Position numbers and translations under genes: made by a program. The notes below the pieces were generated by a model, which was not told the DNA's origin, made no database searches, and worked only from the letters and a program-made list of their open reading frames with translations. A DNA stretch of 64,000 bases from Clostridia bacterium (GTDB lineage Bacteria > Bacillota > Clostridia > Oscillospirales > CAG-272), in contig JAFTRY010000025.1 in the NCBI GenBank assembly GCA_017462035.1, forward strand, positions 62,001 to 126,000, read 5' to 3'. This document shows, piece by piece, positions 1-8,457 of the stretch. The stretch's first letter is position 1. Each line of letters opens with the position of its first letter.

Positions 1-84
1 GCTTCGGTGCCGAGAGCCCAAGGAATTTTCAAGCATCAATCGGCGATCCAGCCGAAAATAAAAAAGCAAAGGTGGATTTCTCCC

Positions 85-1944
85 ATGGGAAAGTCAAACA
101 GAATTCGTGCAAACCGAGCAACCGCGAAAGCGCAGTCCAAAGCACTGGGCGTTAAAAAGAAGAGACAGGGTATGCCCAGCTGGCTGATGACCTTGATTAC
201 CCTTGTAATCACTGTCGCCATCCTACTGACCGTCGTGCTCAGCCTTCTCTCCGCCAACGGTATCTTTGGCAAGATGCGTACTCCTCTTGCTACGGAGAAC
301 TATAAAATCAACAACAACATGCTGTCCTACTATTTCTATACACAGTATCAAGCCTTCCAGACCGATTATAGCAGCTATCTGAGTTACTTTAGTCTGGATA
401 CCTCCAAGTCCTTGAAGGATCAGACCTTCGGCGGCGACGGAACCACCACCAACTATGACACCGCTTTTCTGGGAGACTTCTCCGGTACCTGGTTTGATTA
501 TTTCATGGATCAGACCGTAGAGGGTGCCAAGAGCGTTCTTCTCTTCTGTGAAGAGGCTGACGCGAGAAGCATTACTCTGACAGATGAGGAAAAGCAGGAG
601 ATCGAGACAGCCATCGACACCATGACCACCACCGCCACCACCTACGGCTATACCTTGAACGCTTACCTTAGTGCCACCTACGGCGCAGGAGTCAAGGTGA
701 GCGACGTGCGGAAGGCAATGACCTACTCCGCTCTTGCCTCTAAGTGCATGAACACGGTGATGGAAGAATTAGACACCGCCATTACCGATGACCGCGTGGA
801 AAGCAAGTATAGCGAAAACAAGTTGGATTTCAACGTGGTTGACTATACCTATTACACCTTCCGCGTGGATTATGACGATGTTCTTACCGAAACCTTGGGT
901 GCCGATGTAAGCGCGGCGGATATGAGTGCTGAACAAAAGGCACAGGTTCTGGATGCTTATCAGAAAGCCGTCAAAAAAGCGAAGGACGATGCCGAACTCC
1001 TGAAGGCAAAGGCTACCGCTGAGGAATTCATGGCATCTATTCTGGATCATGTTTCCCAAGAGGCTTGGGACGATGCCTATGGGGAGCAGACGGTAGAGGA
1101 TGCTGACAAGCCCACTGACGAGGATCTCACCGCGATCAAAACCGCTTTGATCGCTGACGTACTGGCTGAGATCGCCGAGGGGAAGGAAGAGGCTGACGAA
1201 GCTGTAACCATTGAAGAGGGGGCAACCTCCGTTACTGTATACGAAAAGACGGTCACCGCAAACTTTGCCAAGGTGGTAAACACCGTGAAGGAAGAGGTAT
1301 TCTCTACCGTTTCCTCGGCGAAGGAGACCTCCGTCATGGATGCGATCAACTATGCCGAGGAGGACGATTTCTCCGAATGGGCATTTGCTGACGGACGGGT
1401 TGCCGGCGAGAAAACCGTCATCATTACCGGCGACGGCTCCGGAGAGGGCGACGTAACCAATGAAAACGGCTATTCCTACGTAAGTTCTTACTATCTGAGA
1501 GCTCCTCAGTATCGGAACACGGAAAAGACCAGAGACGTGGCGTACATGCTCTTCGGCTCTTCCGATGAGGCTAAGGCAGCTATTGAGAAGCTGTTGGCAA
1601 AGGAGTCCTTGGATCTTGCCGGCTTTGAGGCAATTGCCGCTGAGAGCTCCGCTACCGGAAACACCCACGTTGAAAACTACTATGCGGGACAGATCGGAAG
1701 CGATGCCTTTGACGAGTGGCTCTTCGCTGACGATACCACCGTGGGCAAGGTGTCCGCCGAGCCTATTGCACTGGACGAAAGTACATACGCTGTACTGTTC
1801 TATTACGGAGAGGGCGATGAAAAGTGGCACGTAGACGTGCAGAACACCATTCTTTCCGAGGACTATGACGCGTACTGTAACGCCATGGCTGAGAAGTACC
1901 CCATACAGACCAAGGAAAACACTTGGAAGAAGATCGAGGCATAA
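85..1944 (+). CDS. Membrane-anchored SurA/PrsA-like foldase (degenerate peptidyl-prolyl isomerase)
   Basis: 619 residues. A basic N-terminus (KKKRQG near residue 24) precedes one membrane segment at about residues 34-57. The long outward-facing helical domain after it begins TENYKINNNMLSYYFYTQY, the layout of clostridial SurA_N/PrsA-like extracytoplasmic chaperones. Residues about 475-600 (RDVAYMLFGSSDEAKAAIEK to the end) look like a weak parvulin-type domain. The start at 85 is chosen because AAAGGTGG lies 9 nt upstream, and the basic-plus-hydrophobic pattern then sits at the N-terminus; an earlier in-frame ATG at 7 has no such site. It probably helps fold exported proteins at the membrane surface. 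Isomerase activity is uncertain because the catalytic fold is poorly conserved. A hairpin terminator follows directly. Confidence 0.75.
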   Translation: MGKSNRIRANRATAKAQSKALGVKKKRQGMPSWLMTLITLVITVAILLTVVLSLLSANGIFGKMRTPLATENYKINNNMLSYYFYTQYQAFQTDYSSYLSYFSLDTSKSLKDQTFGGDGTTTNYDTAFLGDFSGTWFDYFMDQTVEGAKSVLLFCEEADARSITLTDEEKQEIETAIDTMTTTATTYGYTLNAYLSATYGAGVKVSDVRKAMTYSALASKCMNTVMEELDTAITDDRVESKYSENKLDFNVVDYTYYTFRVDYDDVLTETLGADVSAADMSAEQKAQVLDAYQKAVKKAKDDAELLKAKATAEEFMASILDHVSQEAWDDAYGEQTVEDADKPTDEDLTAIKTALIADVLAEIAEGKEEADEAVTIEEGATSVTVYEKTVTANFAKVVNTVKEEVFSTVSSAKETSVMDAINYAEEDDFSEWAFADGRVAGEKTVIITGDGSGEGDVTNENGYSYVSSYYLRAPQYRNTEKTRDVAYMLFGSSDEAKAAIEKLLAKESLDLAGFEAIAAESSATGNTHVENYYAGQIGSDAFDEWLFADDTTVGKVSAEPIALDESTYAVLFYYGEGDEKWHVDVQNTILSEDYDAYCNAMAEKYPIQTKENTWKKIEA

Positions 1945-1959
1945 CAATAAACTGAATCA

Positions 1960-1994
1960 GGGGGTGTCCGCTTTGGCGACACCCCCATTTTTTA
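1960..1994 (+). terminator. Rho-independent terminator
   Basis: GGGGGTGTC (1960-1968) pairs with GACACCCCC (1978-1986) around a 9-nt loop and is followed by a T-rich tract. It closes the foldase gene; the next ribosome binding site lies only about 10 nt beyond it. Confidence 0.85.
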
Positions 1995-2014
1995 AAATCG
2001 GAAAGGAATCCATT

Positions 2015-2659
2015 ATGGTATTGGAACCAAAACAAACCACCGTTGCCTACCGTTGTCCCCATTGCGGCGCGGGGGTTATGAGCGCAGTAGGGCTGTTCAG
2101 CCTCAGTTCTCACATGGTCAAGCTGAAATGCTCCTGCGGAGAGAGCGAAATGACCATCATATACGGAAAGGATGGAAAGGTACGCTTTACCGTTCCCTGC
2201 ATCCTTTGTCCCAACCCTCACAATTTTTCCATCAGCTCCTCCTTATTTTTTGGAAAGGATTTGTTCGTTCTTCCCTGTCCCTACTCTGACATTAACATCG
2301 GCATGTTAGGAGAGACTAACCACGTAAAAGCCGAGCTTTCCCGCACAGAGCTGGAGCTGTTGGACATGTTGGAGAAGAGCGGTGTGGAAAATTTCGATCT
2401 GTTGCGGGGGGAGCAGGAAAAAATGCTAACTGACCCGCAGGTCACCGAGATCATAACCTACGTAATCCGAGAGCTGGACGAGGAGGGGAAGATCTTTTGC
2501 CACTGTCCCGACGGGGAGGAAGGCGACTACGAGATCGAATTCTTATCGGAGGGAGTTCGCGTGACCTGTACCAAGTGCCATGCTTCCACCACCGTTGCCA
2601 CTGACTCCCTGATCGGAGCCCACGAATTTTTGAACGCAGATCGGCTAGACCTCGAATAA
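2015..2659 (+). CDS. Cysteine-rich (CpXC-like) hypothetical protein
   Basis: 214 residues with no signal peptide or membrane segment. The N-terminal half holds paired cysteines: YRCPHCG near residue 15, CSCGE near 40, PCILCPNP near 62 and PCPYSD near 87. This spacing suggests a CpXC/zinc-ribbon-type metal-binding domain. A second Cys pair lies in the C-terminal part (FCHCPDG, CTKCHAS), separated from the first by a helical stretch (AELSRTELELLDMLEKSG). The start at 2015 is chosen because AAAGGA lies about 8 nt upstream; the longer frame from 1865 runs through the end of the previous gene and the terminator. Function is unknown; the CpXC assignment is by pattern only. Confidence 0.75.
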   Translation: MVLEPKQTTVAYRCPHCGAGVMSAVGLFSLSSHMVKLKCSCGESEMTIIYGKDGKVRFTVPCILCPNPHNFSISSSLFFGKDLFVLPCPYSDINIGMLGETNHVKAELSRTELELLDMLEKSGVENFDLLRGEQEKMLTDPQVTEIITYVIRELDEEGKIFCHCPDGEEGDYEIEFLSEGVRVTCTKCHASTTVATDSLIGAHEFLNADRLDLE

Positions 2660-2686
2660 TTTTAGGACAAAAAACACAAAAATTGA

Positions 2687-2715
2687 TTGACACTACGATG
2701 AGTATATGGTATAAT
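2687..2715 (+). promoter_or_regulatory. Consensus sigma-A promoter
   Basis: TTGACA (2687-2692), a 17-nt spacer, then TATAAT (2710-2715), a perfect match to the vegetative consensus. It drives the secreted protein starting at 2758. Confidence 0.9.
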
Positions 2716-2757
2716 TGCTATACAGACTTCAATCTGATATATGCAAAGGAGATTTTT

Positions 2758-3969
2758 ATGAAAAAAGTTTTGTCATTTTTACTCATCACCATTTTTCTGC
2801 TGTCAGCTTTGTCTACGGTAACCTTTGCGGCTGCACCCCAGACCAGTGACTTCGTTGCAGGTACCGGATTTTTTGTGTATGAAGGATCCACGAAAAAGGA
2901 CAGGGACATTCCCACCCTCACCCAGATCACTGACGGTGTACAGGTCTCTCACGGCGGTTGGTACGCATCCGGTGCTGACTACGGCGGAATCATCTCCGCT
3001 CAAAAGGTGGACCTAAACGGCTTTGAGATTACCGTGAAGTTTAATAATATTCCTACCTATTCCGGAGACGATTGCTGGATTGCCTTTGATTTTCTGGCGG
3101 CTCAGCGCGGCTTCTACACCGATAATTTTGATGTTGCCACCGGTAACAAGGGTATGATGAATCTGATCCGTTATGGCAACGGAGGCTTCCAGGCAATGGA
3201 CGGACTGACTTCCTTCAGCGGTAAGAAGACCGTTTCCAACGACCTCTTTAAGTTTAAGACCGGCGACGTGGTTACTCTTACCGTAAACCGCACCGCCGTA
3301 GGCGATTATACCTACACCTTTAAAAAGGAAGGTGTGGCTGATCCCGTTGTTATCGACTATGATTACCCCATGGATGAGCTGTTTTCCGATGGAAAAGCAT
3401 ACTTCTCCCTGGCGGCAAGCAGCAAGAAGTCGGTTGCTGACGACTTCGTCTACACCATTACCAACGTAAAGAACGGCACCGCTATGACCGCGGCTGACCG
3501 TGCCGCCATCGAAGCAGCCAAGCGGGGTGCCGACGCGGCAGCTACCCTGGCTGAGGCAAACGCGAGAATTACCAGTGCCAACAATACGGTTCAGAAAGCC
3601 ATTACCCGCGCTCAGGCATGCGGTTCCGATGAGGCTCTGGCAAAGGCAAATAAGGGTGCGGCTAAGGTAGCCGAGGCAAAGACTACCGTAGAGTCTGGCA
3701 CCTTTACGCTGGACAACATTAAGGAGCTTTGCACGGAGGCTACCAACCTGGCGAAAGCCGCAAACAATTTGTCCAAGGAGGCAGAAAATGCCGCTACGGA
3801 TACTGAGAGCGAAACCGAATCTCAGGCGGTAACCGAGGCTCAAACGCAAGCGACTGACACTGCTGACGAGGGCGGATTCCCCGGTTGGGCAATCGCACTG
3901 ATCGTCGGCGGAGCGGTAGTGATCGTTGCCGTTGTCGTCATTCTGGTAGTAGTTCGTAAAAAGAAATAA
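2758..3969 (+). CDS. Secreted, membrane-anchored surface protein
   Basis: 403 residues. A signal peptide (MKKVLSFLLITIFLLSALST, likely cleaved after FAAA) is followed by a beta-rich region to about residue 235 resembling a lectin/LamG-like fold (by pattern only). An Ala-rich helical segment of about 100 residues (AAIEAAKRGADAAATLAEA and similar) looks like a coiled-coil stalk. A Glu/Thr-rich linker then leads to a C-terminal membrane anchor (WAIALIVGGAVVIVAVVVIL) and RKKK stop-transfer. The protein should face outward and be held in the membrane. The start follows AAAGGAG by 6 nt and the gene has its own consensus promoter, so it is probably well expressed. The ligand is unknown. A secreted protein at 48972-50180 has a comparable N-terminal layout. 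Confidence 0.8.
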   Translation: MKKVLSFLLITIFLLSALSTVTFAAAPQTSDFVAGTGFFVYEGSTKKDRDIPTLTQITDGVQVSHGGWYASGADYGGIISAQKVDLNGFEITVKFNNIPTYSGDDCWIAFDFLAAQRGFYTDNFDVATGNKGMMNLIRYGNGGFQAMDGLTSFSGKKTVSNDLFKFKTGDVVTLTVNRTAVGDYTYTFKKEGVADPVVIDYDYPMDELFSDGKAYFSLAASSKKSVADDFVYTITNVKNGTAMTAADRAAIEAAKRGADAAATLAEANARITSANNTVQKAITRAQACGSDEALAKANKGAAKVAEAKTTVESGTFTLDNIKELCTEATNLAKAANNLSKEAENAATDTESETESQAVTEAQTQATDTADEGGFPGWAIALIVGGAVVIVAVVVILVVVRKKK

Positions 3970-3996
3970 GTAAAACATATACGCCCATAGGGGCAA

Positions 3997-4041
3997 GAAT
4001 ATACCCCCGGCAGTTTATTTGAACTGCCGGGGGGTATATTC
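3997..4041. terminator. Bidirectional terminator between convergent genes
   Basis: A long hairpin: GAATATACCCCCGGCAGTT pairs with the matching arm ending near 4041, with loop TATTT. It separates the plus-strand surface protein from the minus-strand zinc permease, whose TGA stop lies within the stem. Confidence 0.9.
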
Positions 4042-4876
4042 ATTTTCGTTTCACAAGCAGGAAGAGCAGGAACATTCCTAACTCTACGGCGACGATGGTA
4101 GGACCCACAGGAGTAGATGCCAGGAGAGAGATCAAAATACCCGAGGCGGAACCTAAAACCGCAAGCCAAGCGGAACAGAGCGTAACCGAACGAAAGCTTC
4201 GGCAGAGCCGCATAGCAGACAAGGCGGGAAATACGATCAGAGCCGAAATCAGCAAAGACCCCACCAAATTCATAGCAAGCACGATAATCACGGCGGTTAT
4301 GACAGCAATGAGCAGATTGTACAATGACGCACGGATCCCAACCGCTCGGGCAAAATCCTCGTCAAAGGTTACCGCAAAGATCCTGCGGTAAAGCAAGGAA
4401 AATACGATCAAAACTGCCGCGGACAGAACCACGCACACCCAAAGGTCTGTTTCGGACAGGGTTAAGATCGAAAAGGAGCCAAACAGGCTGCCGCACACGT
4501 CTCCCGCCACATTGGCGGAGGCAGATCCGAGATCCAGTACCAGGTATCCCAGTCCCAACGCACCCACCGACACAACGGCAATGGCGGCATCTCCCTTCAG
4601 CTTTCCGCGCTGACCTGTTTTTAAAAGTAGGACGGCACAGAGTACCGTAACGGGCATGACAAAAATCAGTTCGTTGGTGAAATTCAGCACTGCCGCGATT
4701 GCCATCGCGCCAAACGCCACGTGGGAAAGCCCGTCTCCGATAAAGGAGAACCGTTTCAGAACCAAAACCACCCCAAATAAAGCGGAGCACAGGGAGATCA
4801 AAACGCCCACGATCAGCGCGTACCATACGAAAGGATAGGAAAAATAGAGGGCGAGGCGTGAAAACAATTCACTCAT
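4040..4876 (-). CDS. znuB: Metal (probably zinc) ABC transporter permease
   Basis: 278 residues, about 8 predicted membrane helices, ABC-3 (ZnuB/TroC/MntB) family. Typical stretches are SALFGVVLVLKRFSFIGDGL near the N-terminus and FDEDFARAVGIR before the last helices. It forms the membrane channel of an importer with the ATPase encoded just upstream. Starting at 4876 places AAAGGAGGGA about 5 nt upstream and gives an 8-bp overlap with the ATPase gene, so translation is coupled. It is last in the fur-znuA-znuC-znuB operon. Zinc specificity is inferred from the His-rich binding protein and Fur-type regulator; manganese remains possible. Confidence 0.9.
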   Translation of the reverse strand: MSELFSRLALYFSYPFVWYALIVGVLISLCSALFGVVLVLKRFSFIGDGLSHVAFGAMAIAAVLNFTNELIFVMPVTVLCAVLLLKTGQRGKLKGDAAIAVVSVGALGLGYLVLDLGSASANVAGDVCGSLFGSFSILTLSETDLWVCVVLSAAVLIVFSLLYRRIFAVTFDEDFARAVGIRASLYNLLIAVITAVIIVLAMNLVGSLLISALIVFPALSAMRLCRSFRSVTLCSAWLAVLGSASGILISLLASTPVGPTIVAVELGMFLLFLLVKRK

Positions 4877-5573
4877 GGGTTCCCTCCTTTCCCCCAACGC
4901 CACGATTTTCCAGGTATTTGGAGAGCGTGGGGTAAAAGAGGGGCGTATCTCCCATATGCAGGACGGAGGAGGCATATCGGCTTACCGCGGACAAATCGTG
5001 GGTGATCATCAGAATGGTCACACCCGATTCCCGATTCAGCTTTTCAATGGTACGGTACAGCTCCTCCGTTGCATGAGGATCCAGTGCCGCCACAGGCTCA
5101 TCCAGCAAAAGGATCTTCTCCGCGGCGCAAAGGGCGCGGGCAAGCAAGACCCGTCTCTGCTGACCGCCGGATAAGGTACGATAGGATTTTTTCTCCAGGT
5201 GGGAGATCTCCAGACGCTCCATCTGGCGGCGGGCTAAAAGCTTATCCTCGCGCCCGAGAAAAAGCCCGCTCTTTCCTCTCCCCACGCATCCCGACGTGAC
5301 AATTTCCCACACAGTGGCGGGAAAGTCCTTTTTCGTTTCGGCTTGCTGAGGGAGGTAGCCGATTTGATTTTTTGTTACTCCGTCTCCCCACAGGATCTCC
5401 CCGGAAATTGGCTCCATCAAGTGCAAGAGAGTCTTCATGAGCGTGGTTTTTCCGGATCCGTTTTCTCCCACAATGCAAAGGTAGTCTCCTTCCTTGACTT
5501 CAAAGGAGACGGGTTCACTCACCGGAATTCTATCGTATCCTAAGGATAGGTTTTGACAACGAATTTGTAGCAT
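4869..5573 (-). CDS. znuC: Metal (probably zinc) ABC transporter ATP-binding protein
   Basis: 234 residues, the usual length for the family. Walker A GENGSGKTT lies near residue 36, the ABC signature LSGGQQRR near 134, Walker B ILLLDEPVAALD near 154 and the switch His in MITHDLS. It powers uptake through the permease encoded immediately downstream (8-bp overlap). The start is preceded by AAAGGAA. It lies 18 nt downstream of the binding-protein gene in the same operon. Confidence 0.92.
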   Translation of the reverse strand: MLQIRCQNLSLGYDRIPVSEPVSFEVKEGDYLCIVGENGSGKTTLMKTLLHLMEPISGEILWGDGVTKNQIGYLPQQAETKKDFPATVWEIVTSGCVGRGKSGLFLGREDKLLARRQMERLEISHLEKKSYRTLSGGQQRRVLLARALCAAEKILLLDEPVAALDPHATEELYRTIEKLNRESGVTILMITHDLSAVSRYASSVLHMGDTPLFYPTLSKYLENRGVGGKEGTHE

Positions 5574-5591
5574 AAAATTCCTTTCTAAAGC

Positions 5592-6614
5592 TTAGGGTAT
5601 GGGGTTAGGAGCCACTAACGCCTCTCTTAAGACGTCAAGGTTATCTGTCATGATACCTAAATAGCTGACCCCGCTCTCAAGCTCCTTTTTGGTCACCGTT
5701 TGAAGCGAGTTCATCACCAGAATCGATTGATTTTTGTCTCGAGTATTGGCTCGGATCTGGTCAGCAAGTCCGGTAACGGCACTCTCGGTCACCAGCATAC
5801 TGCTCAGATGCCATTCGTCCACCTTAGCCGCCAGGCGGCGGATGGTCTCGAAATCCGCATCCGTATCGGTAGTGCATCCACGAAAAGCAGCGGCGTAGCG
5901 TACACCGTAATCCTCCATCAGATAGACAAAGGGGAATCGGTCTGCAAAAAGCACAGTTGGATTTTCTACCTCGGCAACCAGTTCAGTATAAGAGCGATCC
6001 AATGTTTCAAGCGAGGCGAGATAGGACGCAAGATTTGCTTGATAAAGCTCGAGGTTTGTTTCGTCTAACTCACACAACTCTCGCGTAATGGCATCACAGG
6101 CAACTGCGGCATTTTTCAACGAAAGCCACAAATGCTCATCCACGCTTTCGGCACCATGGTCGTGACCGTGATCATGATCGGTGTCCTCACAAGCCTCATC
6201 CTCACAGTCTGCAATCAAGGATTCCGCGGAAATCTCTCGTAAAGTAATCCCCTCAAGGTCGCTGATTCGGCAAACCCGGGGAAGCTCTTCCCCCATGTAC
6301 AACGCTTTCGTCACCCAAGTGTCAGAGGTCCCCCCCACCATGATCAACAGATCGCAAGTATTCATCTGAACGATATCCTCCGCGGAGGGTTGATAGCTGT
6401 GTAGATCAGTGCCGTTGTCTGCCAGAAGAATCACCTCGGCATTTTGATTAGTATTAACTAACTTCATAACCCAGTCATAAAGAGGAAAAACGGTACAAAC
6501 GATGGTAAGCTTGTCCTCGTCTTGATCCGCGCTACAGCCCGTCAGGGAGAGAAAGCAAAAAGCGCAGGACAACAAGATAGCAAGAAGCTTCATTTGAAAA
6601 CAGTGTTTTTTCAT
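5592..6614 (-). CDS. znuA: Zinc-type ABC transporter substrate-binding lipoprotein
   Basis: 340 residues. The lipoprotein signal ends in lipobox LTGC. This is a cluster A-1 (ZnuA/TroA-like) metal-binding protein: one ligand His is expected in GTDLHSYQPS, another in EHLWLS, and an acidic His-rich loop (DTDHDHGHDHG) lies just before EHLWLS, a feature of zinc-specific members. The third His usually found in an HDAF-like motif is absent; the aligned stretch reads FADRFPFVYL. That places it in a divergent subgroup that may coordinate metal differently. The start overlaps the Fur-type repressor's stop by 4 bp (ATGA), so the two are translationally coupled. Confidence 0.9.
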   Translation of the reverse strand: MKKHCFQMKLLAILLSCAFCFLSLTGCSADQDEDKLTIVCTVFPLYDWVMKLVNTNQNAEVILLADNGTDLHSYQPSAEDIVQMNTCDLLIMVGGTSDTWVTKALYMGEELPRVCRISDLEGITLREISAESLIADCEDEACEDTDHDHGHDHGAESVDEHLWLSLKNAAVACDAITRELCELDETNLELYQANLASYLASLETLDRSYTELVAEVENPTVLFADRFPFVYLMEDYGVRYAAAFRGCTTDTDADFETIRRLAAKVDEWHLSSMLVTESAVTGLADQIRANTRDKNQSILVMNSLQTVTKKELESGVSYLGIMTDNLDVLREALVAPNPIP

Positions 6615-7030
6615 AGCTCGCCTTTCCGCTTGTTACAATCGTAGCATTCGCCAAAGAGAACGGTGGATTCCTCGCTGACCGAAAAGTTACTACCCATACG
6701 AATCTTAGCCAAAAGTTCATGGGAAAGATCTTCATCTAAATGCAGCAATTTTCCGCACTCCACGCACTTCATGTGTAAGTGGGAATGGCAGTGCTCTCCC
6801 GCCACGATCTGGTAGACAAAATGGCGGCTATTTCCCTTGACAAACCGCTTGACGATCCCCTCCTCCACCATCCTGGTTATCAGTCGGTACAAAGTACTTT
6901 TTCCGGGTATCTTTTTGTTAAATTCCGCACTCATTTGTTCTGCCAGCTCCTCCACGGAAAAGGCTTGGTCGCAATGACGGGTCAAAAAATCCGACAGAAG
7001 CTTCTTCTGCTCGGTTATGTATTCAGCCAT
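6611..7030 (-). CDS. Fur-family metal-responsive repressor (probable Zur)
   Basis: 139 residues, the normal Fur size. An N-terminal winged helix (FSVEELAEQMSAEF, STLYRLITRMVEEGIVKRF) is followed by a dimerisation/metal domain with HCHSHLHMKCVECGKL and CYDCNK, i.e. two CxxC pairs for structural zinc. The start at 7030 has GGAGGAA upstream. It is first in an operon with a zinc-type ABC importer, so zinc sensing is the most likely role. A Fur-box-like dyad directly below its promoter implies autoregulation and repression of the whole operon when metal is plentiful. PerR-type or iron sensing cannot be excluded from sequence. Confidence 0.88.
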   Translation of the reverse strand: MAEYITEQKKLLSDFLTRHCDQAFSVEELAEQMSAEFNKKIPGKSTLYRLITRMVEEGIVKRFVKGNSRHFVYQIVAGEHCHSHLHMKCVECGKLLHLDEDLSHELLAKIRMGSNFSVSEESTVLFGECYDCNKRKGEL

Positions 7031-7043
7031 AGTTCCTCCAAAA

Positions 7044-7089
7044 ATGAGAATTACTCTCATATTATAGCGAAAAACATTTTGTTTGTCAA
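7044..7089 (-). promoter_or_regulatory. Promoter and Fur/Zur-type operator of the metal-uptake operon
   Basis: On the minus strand TTGACA (7089-7084), 17 nt and TATAAT (7066-7061) make a perfect promoter. Directly below lies the dyad ATGAGAATTACTCTCAT (7044-7060), close to the Fur-family 7-1-7 consensus TGATAATNATTATCA. It overlaps the expected transcription start, where bound repressor would block transcription. Confidence 0.85.
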
Positions 7090-7128
7090 CAGGAAGAGCG
7101 TAATTTTTGTTTTTTCTTGAAAATTCCC

Positions 7129-7157
7129 TTGACATTTTTTCTTCGTTGCGGTATAAT
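7129..7157 (+). promoter_or_regulatory. Consensus promoter of the liv operon
   Basis: TTGACA (7129-7134), a 17-nt spacer and TATAAT (7152-7157). It diverges from the metal-operon promoter and drives the binding-protein gene at 7216. Confidence 0.9.
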
Positions 7158-7215
7158 TATTTGTATAAAATGGAGGAAAATCTTTTCTCTACAAAATTAT
7201 CAAGCGAGGTAAAGC

Positions 7216-8367
7216 ATGATGAACAAGATGTTTGTGAAAATTCTTTCTCTTTGTCTGTGTCTCGTTCTTGCTTCCGGTGCCCTTGTCGCCTGCGGAAACA
7301 AAAACGATTCCTACGTGATCGGTCTTTCCGGTCCTCTCACCGGCGGTGCGTCCGTTTACGGTACCGCCGTAAAAAATGCCGCTCAGTTGGCTGTTGACGA
7401 AATCAACGCCGCAGGCGGTCTCAACGGCGTAAACTTCACTCTGTTGGCACTCGATGACCAACACGATGCCTCCAAGGTTGCCACCAACTATGCCAGCATG
7501 GTTGACCAGGGCATGCACGTCTCTCTCGGTTGTGTAACTTCCAACCCTTGCTTGGAGTTCTGCACTCTTTCCAAGGCTGACAACGTATTTTTCTTGACTC
7601 CCTCCGCATCCGCCAACGACGTGGTAAAGGAAGACAACGCATACCAGATGTGCTTCGCTGACGGTAACCAGGGTTCTGTTGCCGCTGACTACGTAAACGG
7701 TCTGGGGCTGACCGAGATCGGTATCTTCTACAAGTCTGACGATCCCTATTCCCAGGGTATCTACGAGCAGTTCAAGGCAAACCTGAATTCCTCTATCAAG
7801 ACTGTTGAGGCTCTCTTTACTGATGCCAACACCTCTGACTTCTCCGCGCAGATCGATACGCTGAAGGGTTGTTCCTTCATTTTCATGCCCATCTACTACA
7901 CCCCCGCCTCTCTCTTCATGACCCAGGCAAAGGGTAAGGTTGCTGACAATGCTACCTACTATGGCTGCGACGGCTTCGACGGTATTGAGTCCGCAGAGGG
8001 CTTCAAGATCGCCGAAATTCCCCAGAAGATTTCTATGCTCTCGCACTTCAACTCTAAGGCAACCGAAGGCAAAGCCGGTGACTTCATCAAGAAATACACC
8101 GAAAAGTACGGCACCGAGACCCTGAACCAGTTCGGCGCCGCCGCTTACGACTGCGTATACGCGATCTACAACGCAATGAAGGCCGCTGCCGATGCCGGCG
8201 AGAACATTTCTCCCGATATGACCGCTTCCGATCTCTGCGAGATCTTGAAGAAGCAGTTCAACGGCGGATTCAGCTACTCCGGTGCTACCGGTGAAAACAT
8301 TAAGTGGCAGTCCTCCGGTTTCGTTGACAAAACCGCTATCGCGTACGTCATCAAGGAAGCGAACTGA
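7216..8367 (+). CDS. livJ: Branched-chain amino acid-type ABC transporter binding lipoprotein
   Basis: 383 residues. The lipoprotein signal ends ALVAC (lipobox), and mature residues YVIGLSGPLTGGASVYG start the periplasmic-binding-protein type I fold of the Liv family. It captures an amino acid outside the membrane and delivers it to LivHM. GAGG lies upstream of the tandem ATGs at 7216/7219. It is first of a five-gene operon with its own consensus promoter. A strong hairpin after the stop probably limits read-through, so this subunit would be made in excess over the membrane parts. Leu/Ile/Val is the family default; other amino acids or short amides are possible. Confidence 0.9.
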   Translation: MMNKMFVKILSLCLCLVLASGALVACGNKNDSYVIGLSGPLTGGASVYGTAVKNAAQLAVDEINAAGGLNGVNFTLLALDDQHDASKVATNYASMVDQGMHVSLGCVTSNPCLEFCTLSKADNVFFLTPSASANDVVKEDNAYQMCFADGNQGSVAADYVNGLGLTEIGIFYKSDDPYSQGIYEQFKANLNSSIKTVEALFTDANTSDFSAQIDTLKGCSFIFMPIYYTPASLFMTQAKGKVADNATYYGCDGFDGIESAEGFKIAEIPQKISMLSHFNSKATEGKAGDFIKKYTEKYGTETLNQFGAAAYDCVYAIYNAMKAAADAGENISPDMTASDLCEILKKQFNGGFSYSGATGENIKWQSSGFVDKTAIAYVIKEAN

Positions 8368-8397
8368 TCGTCCATCGATTCAAATACAACAAGCGCG

Positions 8398-8428
8398 ATT
8401 TGCTGGCACGGAGTCCGTGTCAGCAAAT
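8398..8428 (+). promoter_or_regulatory. Intercistronic hairpin between livJ and livH
   Basis: ATTTGCTGGCACGGA (8398-8412) pairs with TCCGTGTCAGCAAAT (8414-8428). There is no long T tract, so it probably stabilises the upstream mRNA or causes partial termination rather than a full stop. Confidence 0.7.
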
Positions 8429-8457
8429 TGTCGTAAATACAATTATAAGGTTTTATT

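Noticed and set aside
769..1947. A 392-residue minus-strand open frame opposite the foldase gene
   Set aside because: Exactly antisense to a well-supported membrane protein and without domain signals.
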